Assembly: GCA_051418075.1 (NCBI GenBank)
Contig: JBPRGG010000029.1
Coordinates: 186,001 to 250,000, forward strand
Length of the DNA: 64,000 nt
Source of the DNA: JBPRGG01 sp051418075
GTDB lineage: Bacteria; Bacteroidota; Bacteroidia; Cytophagales; Cyclobacteriaceae
Direction of reading: 5' to 3'
Below the pieces are notes generated by a model. The model searched no databases. It worked only from the letters and a program-made list of their open reading frames with translations, and was not told where the DNA came from. This document shows positions 9,254 through 18,057 of this stretch, piece by piece. Both the position numbers and the translations under genes were made by a program. Position 1 is the first letter of the stretch. Every line of letters starts with the position of its first letter.

Positions 9254-9438
9254 ACTTGATTTTATAATTCAACCGGTAATATACAAAAATCTATGCACCT
9301 ATCTACAACTTTTATTGCCAAATTGGTTACTAAATGCTTAAATTTCATTCCTTTTAGTAAAATTTAATTTAAATAAATACCATCAAATCAGCCGAAAATG
9401 GTCTAAATAAATGGGTCACATTTGGGGAGTTATTCAAT

Positions 9439-10836
9439 CTACAAGACCAGGAAATGCAGGATAAACAAAGCAGCCAGCACATACATGATAGGGTGCACTT
9501 TTTTAAATTCCAGTTTTACCATTTTAATGAAAACATGTAAAATGATGCCAGCCGCAATACCATTGGCAATGCTGTAGGAAAAAGGCATCAGGGTAATTAT
9601 GGCAAATGATGGCACTGACTGCTCCAGTTGATTAAAATTTATTTTAGCCACTGAGCCCATCATTAAAAGGCCTACAATGATCAGGGCCGGGGCTGTCGCA
9701 GCTGAAGGGATCAGGCCGGCAACAGGGGTAAGAAAAATCGAAAGCAGAAAGAACAGGGAGACAAAAACTGCCACCAGACCGGTTTTCCCTCCTTCAATAA
9801 TGCCAGCTCCACTTTCAATATAAGTTGTCACTGTAGAAGTGCCCAGGATAGCTCCAAATGTGGTTGCTAAGGCATCGGCTGAAAGTGACCTGTTCATGCG
9901 GGGAAGATTGCCCTCTTTATTCAGAAATCCACCTTTATCGGCAGTCCCTATCAGGGCTCCGATCGTATCAAACAGATCTACCAGGGTGAATGACAGCAGC
10001 ACAGTAAATAAACCAAATACCAATTGAAAAAGGTTTTGATCATCATGTACTTTTAATAAACCAGCCATATCCATCTGCATAAAGGTTGGAGCCAGGCTGA
10101 TGGAGCTAAAACTGATTTGATCAGGCCATACGGTTAGTTGAAATGGAACTCCAAGTAAGGTGGCCAATAAAATACCTATAAATAATGCACCTTTGACTTT
10201 TAACAAAAGCAAGGCAATGGTCAATAATAACCCGCAAAGGGTTACAATCACCTGGGCAGATTCAAAAGATCCTAACTCCAATACCTGCGGAGGGGCTTGT
10301 CTGATAGCTTCAGTCAGCTTATCCGGTTCAAATTCACTGGTTTGCTGAATAATTTCTATAATGGGCCCCTGGTTTACCCTGATCAGGCCGGCGTTATTAA
10401 ATCCAATGAAGGCTATAAATAAGCCAATTCCAGCCGGGATGGCATGCTTTATATAGGCCGGGATAGCCTGGATGATTCGTTTACGCAATCCTGTAAGGGT
10501 AAGTATGATAAAAAACAGGCCAGATAGGAAGACTGCAGCCAGGGCCTGCTGCCAGGTATATCCCAGGCTGAAAACCACTGTAAAACTGAAAAAAGCATTT
10601 AAACCCATGCCAGGGGCCAAAGCAAAAGGATAATTGGCCAGTAAACCCATGATCAGGGTGCCCAGGGCAGAAGCCAGGCAGGTGGCAATCAAAACACTGT
10701 TAAAATCCATCCCGGTTTTAGCCAGAATAGCAGGGTTTACAAAAATGATATAGCCCATAGTAAAAAAGGTGGTAACTGCTGCTAAAAACTCCGTGCGCAA
10801 GTCAGTTCCATTTTCTTTTAGCTTAAAAAATTTCAT
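9439..10836 (-). CDS. NCS2/AzgA-family purine (adenine/guanine/hypoxanthine) permease
   Basis: A 465-residue integral membrane protein. The N-terminus TEFLAAVTTFFTMGYIIFVNP, the LAPGMGLNAFFSF motif and the later GTSTVTTYIESGAGI segment are hallmarks of the AzgA/PbuG/GhxP branch of NCS2 proton-coupled purine transporters. About 12-14 membrane helices can be counted. It imports nucleobases across the inner membrane; exact substrate cannot be told from sequence alone. On the minus strand, TACTTTTG (10894-10887) may be its -7 promoter element. I see no purine riboswitch in the upstream gap. Confidence 0.9.
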   Translation of the reverse strand: MKFFKLKENGTDLRTEFLAAVTTFFTMGYIIFVNPAILAKTGMDFNSVLIATCLASALGTLIMGLLANYPFALAPGMGLNAFFSFTVVFSLGYTWQQALAAVFLSGLFFIILTLTGLRKRIIQAIPAYIKHAIPAGIGLFIAFIGFNNAGLIRVNQGPIIEIIQQTSEFEPDKLTEAIRQAPPQVLELGSFESAQVIVTLCGLLLTIALLLLKVKGALFIGILLATLLGVPFQLTVWPDQISFSSISLAPTFMQMDMAGLLKVHDDQNLFQLVFGLFTVLLSFTLVDLFDTIGALIGTADKGGFLNKEGNLPRMNRSLSADALATTFGAILGTSTVTTYIESGAGIIEGGKTGLVAVFVSLFFLLSIFLTPVAGLIPSAATAPALIIVGLLMMGSVAKINFNQLEQSVPSFAIITLMPFSYSIANGIAAGIILHVFIKMVKLEFKKVHPIMYVLAALFILHFLVL

Positions 10837-10886
10837 AAAATCAGGTTTTTCAGCAAATTGACAGTGTTTTAGCAGGAAGTTTTCTG

Positions 10887-10894
10887 CAAAAGTA
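10887..10894 (-). promoter_or_regulatory. Candidate -7 element of the purine permease gene
   Basis: TACTTTTG on the minus strand matches TAnnTTTG about 50 bases before the start codon. No matching -33 TTG is seen at the expected distance. Confidence 0.35.
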
Positions 10895-11020
10895 GGAAAT
10901 TATCGATCATGCAGATTGCTTTAAATACCTAAAATCAAAAATATTTACCGTTGAATGCATTTTTTTCTAAAATATAATCCTGATTTGCTAATTTTAAGGA
11001 TAGCAGCAAAATAAGATCAG

Positions 11021-11605
11021 ATGAGACAAATGCAATGGTTTAACCAGCCGGAAAAGTGGGAAATAGCGGATCAAACCCTGACCATGTTTGTAACAGGTAA
11101 GACAGATTACTGGAGGACTACCCACTATGGATTTTCTGTGGATGATGGCCCGTTTTTTTACAGGGAGCAGGGTGGTGAATTTGAAATGACCGTAAAGATA
11201 TCCGGTCAATATGTTTCCCGGTATGATCAGATGGGCCTGATGTTGCGACAAAATCAGCAAAGTTGGATTAAAACGGGGGTGGAATATATAGAGGACAAGG
11301 TAAATGTCAGTACAGTAGTAACCAGAGAGCAGAGTGACTGGAGTATGATGTGTATTGACCAGGACCCTTCCCACCTTTGGATGAAAATGATCAGGCGTTT
11401 GGATGCAGTGGAAGTTTTTTACAGCCTGGATGACCAGCATTATCAAATGATCCGGCTGGCTTATTTTCCTCCGGCACAACCGGTAAAAGCAGGAATGTAT
11501 GCCGCATCACCAGACGGCGCAGGTTTTGAAGCCCGCTTTGAGGAATTCCAATTGAAGCATCTGCCTGATTTAGGTCGGTTAAACTGGTTAAATAAAAATA
11601 AATAA
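11021..11605 (+). CDS. DUF1349 (concanavalin-like fold) protein
   Basis: A 194-residue soluble protein without a signal peptide. The whole length matches the DUF1349 pattern: KTDYWRTTHYGFSVDDGPFFY, then YDQMGLMLRQNQQSWIKTGVEY, then VVTREQSDWS and a C-terminal KAGMYAASPDG segment. The family has a beta-sandwich fold related to carbohydrate-binding lectin domains, but its function is unknown; a yeast/Bacillus relative (YesU) sits among rhamnogalacturonan genes. No neighbour clarifies the role here. It diverges from the purine permease gene. Confidence 0.8.
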   Translation: MRQMQWFNQPEKWEIADQTLTMFVTGKTDYWRTTHYGFSVDDGPFFYREQGGEFEMTVKISGQYVSRYDQMGLMLRQNQQSWIKTGVEYIEDKVNVSTVVTREQSDWSMMCIDQDPSHLWMKMIRRLDAVEVFYSLDDQHYQMIRLAYFPPAQPVKAGMYAASPDGAGFEARFEEFQLKHLPDLGRLNWLNKNK

Positions 11606-11638
11606 TTTGTTCAACATTTCATTTCAGAATTAATTTAG
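11606..11638 (+). promoter_or_regulatory. Candidate promoter of the metalloprotease gene
   Basis: TTTG at 11606-11609 is followed after 21 bases by TAATTTAG (11631-11638), one mismatch from TAnnTTTG. The leader would be about 50 bases. Confidence 0.35.
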
Positions 11639-11697
11639 TATAAATAAACAATTTTTCATTTTAAATCATTAGAAGCTTTACACTTCAGGTATATTTT

Positions 11698-14187
11698 ATG
11701 AAATACACTTTTTCTAATTATTTCCTGCTACCAGTAATGATCATCCTGGTTTCCGGATGCAGCATTTTTAAACAATCATCCCAAAAAAGCACTTCAGGCG
11801 CATCTTCAGATACCACCGGTACTGCCACGAACAGCCAACTGAAAGCCTATAACAAAGTTATCACAGATCAGGCTATCACTGATGAAGGCTTGTTCAGGGT
11901 GCATAAAATCAAGGATGACTATTTTTTTGAAATTCCGGACAGCCTGATTGGCCGGGAAATGCTGATGGTGAGCCGGATTGCCAAGGCGGCAGATAAATTA
12001 GCCTATGGTGGAGAAAACATGCATAATCAGGTATTGCGTTGGGATAAATTCGATAATAAGATGCTGTTGCGGGTGGTTTCCTATAACAATGTAGCCAACG
12101 ACTCCTTACCAGTGTATCAATCCGTGCAGAATTCAAATTTTGAGCCAATTATCATGACTTTTCCCCTGGAAGCGCTTTCTGAAGACTCTACCGCCTATGT
12201 CATTGAAGTAACAGAGCTGTTTGCTACGGATGTGCCTTCTCTAAACATTGACCAGGATATAAAGAAAAAATACAAAATATCCGGACTGGATCAGTCCCGT
12301 TCACTGATTACTTCTATTAAAAGTTTTCCGATGAACATTGAAGCGCGGCATATTATGACCTATAGAGCGGCTGAACCACCTTCTAATGCTAGCACCGGGT
12401 CTGTATCTCTGGAAATTAATAATTCACTGGTACTTTTACCGAAGGAGCCCATGATGCCACGATTTTTTGATCAGCGGGTAGGATATTTTACCACCAGTCA
12501 GGTGGATTATGGGCTGGATGCCCAGAAAGCCACAGAAAGAACATATATCAGGCGCTGGCGGCTGGAACCGGAGGATAAGGAGGCATTTAAACGGGGCGAA
12601 CTGGTGAAACCCAAAAAACAGATCGTTTATTATATTGATCCAGCCACACCTTTGAAATGGCGCCCCTACATCAAACAGGGTGTGGAAGATTGGCAAAAAG
12701 CTTTCGAAGCGGCCGGTTTCCGGGAAGCTATAGTAGCCAAAGATCCACCTTCTGCCGAAGAAGACCCTGACTGGAGTCCTGAAGATGCCCGATATTCTGT
12801 GATCCGGTATTTTGCCTCCCAAACACAGAATGCCTATGGCCCAAATGTTCAGGATCCCCGTTCCGGAGAGATCATTGAAAGCGATATTGGCTGGTACCAT
12901 AATGTGATGAACCTGTTGCGGAATTGGTATTTTATTCAAACCGCAGCCGCCAATCCCCGGGCCCGTACTTTAAAACTGGATGATGAGGTGATGGGGCGAT
13001 TGATTCGCTATGTGTCAGCCCATGAAGTAGGGCACACGCTGGGATTGCCTCATAATATGGGTTCCAGCGCCGCTTTTCCGGTGGATTCATTGCGTTCTCC
13101 CACCTTCACGGCTCAATATGGTACCACTCCATCTATAATGGATTATGCCCGGTTTAACTATGTTGCTCAGCCAGGAGATCAGGTGATCAACTTGTACCCC
13201 ATCATTGGCCCCTATGATACCTATGCCATCAAATGGGGTTACCGTCCTATTCCGACAGTCGACAGTCCTGAGGAAGAAAAGTCAGTGCTGAATGAATGGA
13301 TACAAGAGCATGCAGGTGATCCGATTTACCGTTTCGGCCGCCAAACTGTCAACCCGATCGATCCGCGTTCCACTACTGAATCCCTGGGAGATAATGCCAT
13401 GGAAGCCTCAGCTTACGGATTAAGCAACCTGAAAATTATTGTAAACAATTTATTGAACTGGACTGCTGTAGATGGAGAGGATTATGAGGATTTGAATGAA
13501 ATGTATTTGCAGGTACTTGGCCAATGGTATCGCTATATGGGACATGTGAAAGCAAATATTGGAGGTATACACGAAACATTTAAGGCAGTAGGCCAGGAGG
13601 GACCGGTTTATGAACCTGTATCGGCTTCTTTACAACGAGAAGCTTTGGATTTTTTGCACAATTATGCCTTTTTAACCCCCGAATGGCTGATTGATGAAGC
13701 GATCCTGTATAAGTTTGAGGCGGCTGGTGTAGTAGAAAGAACCAGGGATTACCAGGAACGGATTCTGAATGATGTTTTAGATCCTAGCCGGCTAGCCCGG
13801 CTGATAGAATCGGAAGCTGTGACCGGTCCGCAGGCTTATGGGCTGGTTGATCTGTTTGATCAGTTACAACAAGGACTTTTTACTGAATTGGCTGCAAAGA
13901 ATGCCATTGATGTGTTTAGAAGAAATCTGCAAAGAGCCTACCTGGAAAGACTGCAGTATTTAATGCAAAAAGAACAGGTTAAAATTACCGGCAGGGCCCG
14001 TGAATATTTGGGTTATACAGCAATTGACGTAAGCCAGTCTGATATCAGGCCAGTGGTAAGAGGAAAGCTGATTCAATTGAAGCGGCAGTTGCAAACAGCC
14101 AGAGGGGCCTATCGCAGTGATATTACACGTTTTCATATCCAGGATTTGATCGAAAGGATTGATCAGATACTTGATCCTGAGAGCTAA
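11698..14187 (+). CDS. Zinc-dependent metalloprotease lipoprotein (DUF5117/DUF4953 family)
   Basis: An 829-residue lipoprotein: lipobox VSGC with Cys21. The catalytic motif HEVGHTLGLPHN places zinc ligands at His442, His446 and His452 with Glu443 as base, and SIMDY (Met481) is the Met-turn, so this is a metzincin-like enzyme. The N-terminal third (YDDYFFEIPDSLIGREML-type sequence) matches the DUF5118/DUF5117 region and the C-terminal helical part matches the usual Bacteroidota family length of 800-850. It is probably anchored to a membrane facing the periplasm or outside and digests peptides. Substrate is unknown. It is transcribed alone and converges on araD. Confidence 0.85.
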   Translation: MKYTFSNYFLLPVMIILVSGCSIFKQSSQKSTSGASSDTTGTATNSQLKAYNKVITDQAITDEGLFRVHKIKDDYFFEIPDSLIGREMLMVSRIAKAADKLAYGGENMHNQVLRWDKFDNKMLLRVVSYNNVANDSLPVYQSVQNSNFEPIIMTFPLEALSEDSTAYVIEVTELFATDVPSLNIDQDIKKKYKISGLDQSRSLITSIKSFPMNIEARHIMTYRAAEPPSNASTGSVSLEINNSLVLLPKEPMMPRFFDQRVGYFTTSQVDYGLDAQKATERTYIRRWRLEPEDKEAFKRGELVKPKKQIVYYIDPATPLKWRPYIKQGVEDWQKAFEAAGFREAIVAKDPPSAEEDPDWSPEDARYSVIRYFASQTQNAYGPNVQDPRSGEIIESDIGWYHNVMNLLRNWYFIQTAAANPRARTLKLDDEVMGRLIRYVSAHEVGHTLGLPHNMGSSAAFPVDSLRSPTFTAQYGTTPSIMDYARFNYVAQPGDQVINLYPIIGPYDTYAIKWGYRPIPTVDSPEEEKSVLNEWIQEHAGDPIYRFGRQTVNPIDPRSTTESLGDNAMEASAYGLSNLKIIVNNLLNWTAVDGEDYEDLNEMYLQVLGQWYRYMGHVKANIGGIHETFKAVGQEGPVYEPVSASLQREALDFLHNYAFLTPEWLIDEAILYKFEAAGVVERTRDYQERILNDVLDPSRLARLIESEAVTGPQAYGLVDLFDQLQQGLFTELAAKNAIDVFRRNLQRAYLERLQYLMQKEQVKITGRAREYLGYTAIDVSQSDIRPVVRGKLIQLKRQLQTARGAYRSDITRFHIQDLIERIDQILDPES

Positions 14188-14473
14188 GGAATGAAGAAGA
14201 AGGTATTGTTGTTGGGGCTCTGTTGAATTTGTATGGTGGGAGAAACACCTGCTTTTGAAGGCAGAGGCAACCTTGATCTTTTTTTTGCCCTTTAATTTAA
14301 TTATACAACGGCAGTCGGCTGCAGTCGGCTGTCAAAGAATACGCCATTATCTAATTTTTTTGCCCGGAAAATGATGTAAATAAATGAGGTATGCCATGAA
14401 TTATCCAACAGCTGTCTGAAACCCTGGTGCCAGTTAATATCTTAAAAAATAATCGAAAACCAGCCTTCCAATT
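14188..14473. other. Convergent gap between metalloprotease gene and araD
   Basis: This contains copy B of the dispersed repeat (14283-14366). CTGC-ttttgaag-GCAG at about 14252-14267 is a short hairpin ahead of a T-run and could end the metalloprotease transcript. There is no gene. Confidence 0.5.
14283..14366 (+). repeat. Dispersed intergenic repeat, copy B
   Basis: About 84 bases matching copy A at 7211-7303. Here the variable centre is a tandem of GCAGTCGGCT (14311-14330), where copy A has an unrelated hairpin-forming sequence. The flanks TTTGCCCTTTAATTTAATTA and GTCAAAGAATACGCCATTA are nearly identical to copy A. Confidence 0.7.
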
Positions 14474-15181
14474 TTAAGATTGCCCATAATAGGCATCTTT
14501 TCCATGTTTCCGCTGGTAATGTTTATCTATTAAAGCAGGTTTGAGCCGTGGAGCCTGAGGATTGATCTGTAAGCTTAGGTAAGCCATTTTAGCCAATTCT
14601 TCCATTACAGCAGCATTATAAACAGCTTTTTCAGCATTATTTCCCCAGGCAAAGGGGCCATGATTGCTTACCAAAACCATTTCTACTTCCTGAGGTGACA
14701 GCTTCCTTTGCTGAAAGCACTGGATAATCTGATTGCCGGTTTCATGCTCGTAATCACCCTGAATCATGTGGTCGCTCATGACCGGGGCACAGGGTATGTC
14801 TTCAGTCAGATGATCGGCATGGGTTGTACCCATAATAGGTATATCTTTTTGGGCCTGGGCCCAGGCCACCGAATAAGTTGCATGGGTATGAACTATAGCG
14901 CCTAGTGCTTCCCAGGTCTTGTACAAAAGGGCATGCGTTTTGGTATCAGAAGAAGGCCGTAAATTTCCTTCCACCAATTGATTGTCAAAATCGACAATGA
15001 CAATATCTTCTGTTTTAAGTTTATCATAAGGTACGCCACTGGGTTTTATGGCAAAAACACCATTCTCCCGGTCTGCCACACTTACATTTCCAAAAGTAAA
15101 AATGACCAGCCCTAATTGGGGTAGCTGCATATTGGCTTTATAACATTGTTCCTGAATGGTTCTGAATTTGCTTAGGCTCAT
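14474..15181 (-). CDS. araD: L-ribulose-5-phosphate 4-epimerase
   Basis: A 235-residue class II aldolase-fold protein, normal size for AraD. FTFGNVSVADREN is the phosphate-binding region, KPSGVPYD is the family motif, and His98 and His100 in VHTHATYS plus a His in SNHGPFAWG are the metal ligands. It converts L-ribulose 5-phosphate to D-xylulose 5-phosphate, linking arabinose use to the pentose phosphate pathway. It lies 19 bases after araB and is the last gene of araR-araB-araD. The araA isomerase gene that often completes this set is not in the window. Confidence 0.93.
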   Translation of the reverse strand: MSLSKFRTIQEQCYKANMQLPQLGLVIFTFGNVSVADRENGVFAIKPSGVPYDKLKTEDIVIVDFDNQLVEGNLRPSSDTKTHALLYKTWEALGAIVHTHATYSVAWAQAQKDIPIMGTTHADHLTEDIPCAPVMSDHMIQGDYEHETGNQIIQCFQQRKLSPQEVEMVLVSNHGPFAWGNNAEKAVYNAAVMEELAKMAYLSLQINPQAPRLKPALIDKHYQRKHGKDAYYGQS

Positions 15182-15200
15182 AATGGTCTGCTTTTATATT

Positions 15201-16874
15201 TTAGGAATTGGCTTCAATAAAGTGGCCAAAGGAGTTATAGGTCTGATACAGTTTTTCATAAATGTCAACTTCTGGAGGTTGAGGATGATATTCTGCATCA
15301 AAACCAGCCCCCATGGCTTTTTTGGCAGTATCCATATCCGTATGTATGCCGGCTACCACTGTGGCATACATGGCTGCACCTAAGGCTGGTGTTTGTTCGG
15401 ATTTTGCCACTTTAATTGGCATATTTAGCACATCAGCCATAGTTTGCATCACAAAAGGCGACTTTTTGGCCACGCCACCTAATGCCACTACTTGTTTGAT
15501 AGGAACTCCTTCTTGGAGAAACCGGTCTACAATATTCCTGGAGCCAAAGCAGGTAGCTTCCACCAGGGCTCTGAAAATTCTGGGGGCGTCACTTCCCAGA
15601 GTAAGTCCCATCAAGGCACCTTTCAGATTTTGATTGGCATCAGGTGTGCGGCGTCCATTCATCCAATCCAGCGCAACCAGGTCTGTTGAACCGGCCGGAA
15701 TCAAGGCTGCCTGTTCTGATAGCCGGGCAATCAGCTGATCTTTAGCTTCTTCTATTAATTGATGTCTGGTGCTATCATCCAGCAGGGAAGTTTTACTGAT
15801 GAGGTTTTCCAGGGGCCAGGCCAATACCCGGGCAAACCAGGCATAAATGTCACCAAAGGCTGATTGGCCTGCTTCCAGGCCCAACATACCTGGCATGATC
15901 GATCCATCCACCTGCCCGCAAATTCCTTTCACAAGTTTATCTCCAGCTTCCTCCATTGGGGCCACTAACATATCGCAGGTGGAAGTACCCATTACTTTAC
16001 TTAAGGTATAGGCTTCAATTTCACCACCTACGGCCCCGGCATGCGCGTCAAAAGTTCCCACATTCACAACTACTTCCTGACTCAATCCAAGTTTTTCAGC
16101 CCATTCCTGGCTTAACTTGCCAGCTGGTTGATCTGCAGTATAGGTGTCCTGGTACAAATTTTCCCGTATTCCAGGTAAGGAAAGATCAATTTTTTCCAGA
16201 AATGCCGATGATGGCAATCCTCCCCATTCAGGATGCCACATGGCTTTATGGCCGGCTGCACAACGACTACGACGTAATTTTAGCGGATCGGTATTCCCCG
16301 TGAGTAAGGCAGAGATCCAGTCACAATGCTCTACCCAGGAAAATGCTTTTTCTTTCACCGCGCTATCTACCTTATTAATATGGGCTATTTTGGCCCAGAA
16401 CCACTCCGAAGAATAAATTCCACCCTCATACCTGGTATAGTCCGGTCCTCCCCAACTGCGGGATGTCTGGTTGATCAGGTCAGCTTCGGCCACAGCGGTA
16501 TGATCTTTCCACAGAATAAACATGGCATTGGGATTTTGAGCAAATTCAGGCAACATGGACAAAGGTGTACCTGATTGATCTACTGCCACAGGGGTTGAGC
16601 CGGTAGTATCTATTCCAATACCTTTGACCTGGGCGGCTGTTCCGGCAGGAGCCTGATCCAGTGCTTTTTTTATAGTGTTTTCCAGGCCTTCAACATAATC
16701 CAATGGATGTTGACGAAACTGATTACGGGCAGGGTCACAAAATTTTCCTGCTTTCCATCGGGTATAGTAGTGAACCGCAGCCGATATTTCCTTACCTGTC
16801 TGGGCATCTGCAATGATAGACCTTACTGAATCTGTACCATAGTCAATACCGATCACATAATTTTTGGATTCCAT
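15201..16874 (-). CDS. araB: Ribulokinase
   Basis: A 557-residue FGGY-family sugar kinase, the length of AraB. The start has the phosphate loop VIGIDYGTDSVRS (residues 7-19), MGTSTCDMLVAP marks the AraB-specific middle part, and VVALGGVAKKSPFVMQ and EQTPALGAAMYA are the C-terminal FGGY motifs. It phosphorylates L-ribulose with ATP in the cytoplasm. It is downstream of araR with an 88-base gap that carries a likely operator, and 19 bases upstream of araD. Confidence 0.93.
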   Translation of the reverse strand: MESKNYVIGIDYGTDSVRSIIADAQTGKEISAAVHYYTRWKAGKFCDPARNQFRQHPLDYVEGLENTIKKALDQAPAGTAAQVKGIGIDTTGSTPVAVDQSGTPLSMLPEFAQNPNAMFILWKDHTAVAEADLINQTSRSWGGPDYTRYEGGIYSSEWFWAKIAHINKVDSAVKEKAFSWVEHCDWISALLTGNTDPLKLRRSRCAAGHKAMWHPEWGGLPSSAFLEKIDLSLPGIRENLYQDTYTADQPAGKLSQEWAEKLGLSQEVVVNVGTFDAHAGAVGGEIEAYTLSKVMGTSTCDMLVAPMEEAGDKLVKGICGQVDGSIMPGMLGLEAGQSAFGDIYAWFARVLAWPLENLISKTSLLDDSTRHQLIEEAKDQLIARLSEQAALIPAGSTDLVALDWMNGRRTPDANQNLKGALMGLTLGSDAPRIFRALVEATCFGSRNIVDRFLQEGVPIKQVVALGGVAKKSPFVMQTMADVLNMPIKVAKSEQTPALGAAMYATVVAGIHTDMDTAKKAMGAGFDAEYHPQPPEVDIYEKLYQTYNSFGHFIEANS

Positions 16875-16914
16875 ACATCAAGATATTTATGAATTAAGGC
16901 TTAAATTTAAAAAT

Positions 16915-16933
16915 AAATGTTTGAAATACATTT
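16915..16933 (-). promoter_or_regulatory. Inverted repeat before araB, candidate AraR operator
   Basis: AAATGT (16915-16920) and ACATTT (16928-16933) form a perfect 6-base inverted repeat with a 7-base spacer, extended by AT-rich partial symmetry. It is about 40 bases upstream of araB and after araR. Its role as AraR operator is an inference. Confidence 0.4.
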
Positions 16934-16962
16934 TATTTGCTGGTAAAAATGATAAATTGTGC

Positions 16963-17652
16963 TTACAAGGCAAAATTGTACCCTTGAGCTACAAACTCAT
17001 CATATTTTTGCTTATCAAATTTATAATAATATGCCCCTTTTTTGGAACTGGTTTTATCCTTCTCTTCTAATTTAACCAATAGCTTCATGGAGTGCAGTTT
17101 TTTACTGAAGTTCCGGGGGTCATACCTGGTCTGATTTATAGCTTCATAAAGTCCACGAAGCTGTGGGATGGTGAATTTTTCTGGAAGAAGTTCAAAACCG
17201 ATAGGTTGAGTCCTGGTTTTTTTCTTTAGCCGGTTATGAGCTGCTGTCACCATTTTTTGATGATCAAATATCAGTTCCGGACAATCCGAAATAGGAAACC
17301 ATTTTGCCCCATGGCTTTCTGCCAGATTATGATCATAGCTATCTTTTTTGATCAGGGCATAATAAGCAATGGAGATGGTTCTGGCTACCGGGTCCCGGTG
17401 GATATCACCGTAAGCATACAATTGTTCCATGTACACATCAGGTAATCCGGTCAACTGATGCAGAATACGTTGAGCTGCCTGGTTCAGGCTTTCATCGGGA
17501 GTCAAAAATCCACCCATCAATGACCATTTGCCTTTTTCGGGCTCAAAGCCGCGTTTGATCAAAAGGATCTTTAGATCTCCTGAGTCATAGCCAAATATGA
17601 TGCTGTCCAGGGCCACATAAAATTTTTGATGCTTTTGATATACATCCTGCAT
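16963..17652 (-). CDS. araR: NUDIX-type arabinose transcriptional regulator
   Basis: From Met at 17652 the protein has 229 residues: an N-terminal NUDIX domain (ALDSIIFGYDSGDLKILLIKR, then MGGFLTPDESL) and a C-terminal winged-helix domain of the NrtR type (LRGLYEAINQTRYDPRNFSKKL). The catalytic part of the NUDIX box is lost: where REXXEEXG is expected it reads RILHQLTG. That fits a ligand-sensing regulator, not a hydrolase. Bacteroidota AraR is of this kind and controls arabinose genes, and here it lies directly before araB-araD. An in-frame start at 17697 would add 15 residues (MHFFCNLEAQ...) that do not belong to the domain, so I chose 17652. Confidence 0.85.
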   Translation of the reverse strand: MQDVYQKHQKFYVALDSIIFGYDSGDLKILLIKRGFEPEKGKWSLMGGFLTPDESLNQAAQRILHQLTGLPDVYMEQLYAYGDIHRDPVARTISIAYYALIKKDSYDHNLAESHGAKWFPISDCPELIFDHQKMVTAAHNRLKKKTRTQPIGFELLPEKFTIPQLRGLYEAINQTRYDPRNFSKKLHSMKLLVKLEEKDKTSSKKGAYYYKFDKQKYDEFVAQGYNFAL

Positions 17653-17860
17653 GTTTTCAGGTTCATTTTGAGCTTCTAAATTACAAAAAAAATGCAAACC
17701 TGAAGTTGCATGGTGAGGTTAATTGAAATTTTCTGTAATTCTTTCATTAGCTATAGCAACTGAACAGAATATTCGTTGGTTATAGAAGGTAGAAGGTGAA
17801 GGTTAAACCTTTTTCTTAGCCCTGCCATGATATTATTAGGTAAAGAATTCAAATTTTAAT

Positions 17861-17886
17861 TTTTAATTCTTTATTTTAATTCTTTA
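17861..17886 (+). repeat. Perfect 13-base tandem repeat upstream of hisG
   Basis: TTTTAATTCTTTA occurs twice in direct succession (17861-17873 and 17874-17886). Its AATTCTTTA end also pairs with TAAAGAATT at 17841-17849. The second copy runs into the -7-like TACTTTTG at 17885. Confidence 0.6.
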
Positions 17887-17892
17887 CTTTTG
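17885..17892 (+). promoter_or_regulatory. Candidate distal -7 element of the his operon
   Basis: TACTTTTG matches TAnnTTTG, followed by GCCC as in other elements in this window. No TTG at the usual upstream distance. Confidence 0.35.
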
Positions 17893-17993
17893 CCCTGCCA
17901 AAACTTCTAAAATGACAGTGTCAGATTCAAACATAAATAGTTTTCCGAGGATATTCATTTTTTTAAATCATTCCTCATAGTAGGAATTATTAT

Positions 17994-18001
17994 TAATTTT
18001 G
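17994..18001 (+). promoter_or_regulatory. Candidate proximal -7 element of the his operon
   Basis: TAATTTTG followed by CCCCC lies 54 bases before the hisG start and matches TAnnTTTG. The -33 element is not recognisable. Confidence 0.42.
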
Positions 18002-18043
18002 CCCCCAAAACAAGTTGCATTATCATTTATTTAATTATCAATA

Positions 18044-18057
18044 ATTTAGCGCTAAAT
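18044..18057 (+). promoter_or_regulatory. 14-base perfect palindrome over the hisG start codon
   Basis: ATTTAGCGCTAAAT includes the first two bases of the hisG ATG (18056). A 10-base core, TTAGCGCTAA, recurs at the ECF sigma promoter (36496-36505). It could be an operator or could sequester the start codon in RNA. Confidence 0.5.

Larger units (their letters stand above)
17698..18055. other. Divergent regulatory region between araR and hisG
   Basis: It contains GAAGGT-type short repeats (17785-17804), an AAGGTT-a-AACCTT hairpin (17799-17811), a 13-base tandem repeat and two -7-like promoter elements toward hisG (separate entries). I see no leader peptide with a run of His codons. No gene is present. 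Confidence 0.55.

Noticed and set aside
10965..10990. TATAATC-like string resembling the start of a purine riboswitch near the purine permease
   Set aside because: It lies on the wrong strand for the permease and no matching P1/P2/P3 stems or the conserved loop sequences are present.
10994..11479. Long antisense frame opposite the DUF1349 gene (161 codons)
   Set aside because: The opposite strand encodes a recognised domain over the same bases; the antisense product is His/Leu-rich without features, as expected of a shadow frame.
12436..12939. Long antisense frame inside the metalloprotease gene
   Set aside because: The metalloprotease family match spans this part; the antisense protein has no motif.
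17700..18055. Possible histidine attenuator in the his leader
   Set aside because: No short reading frame with a run of His codons and no terminator with T-run before hisG.
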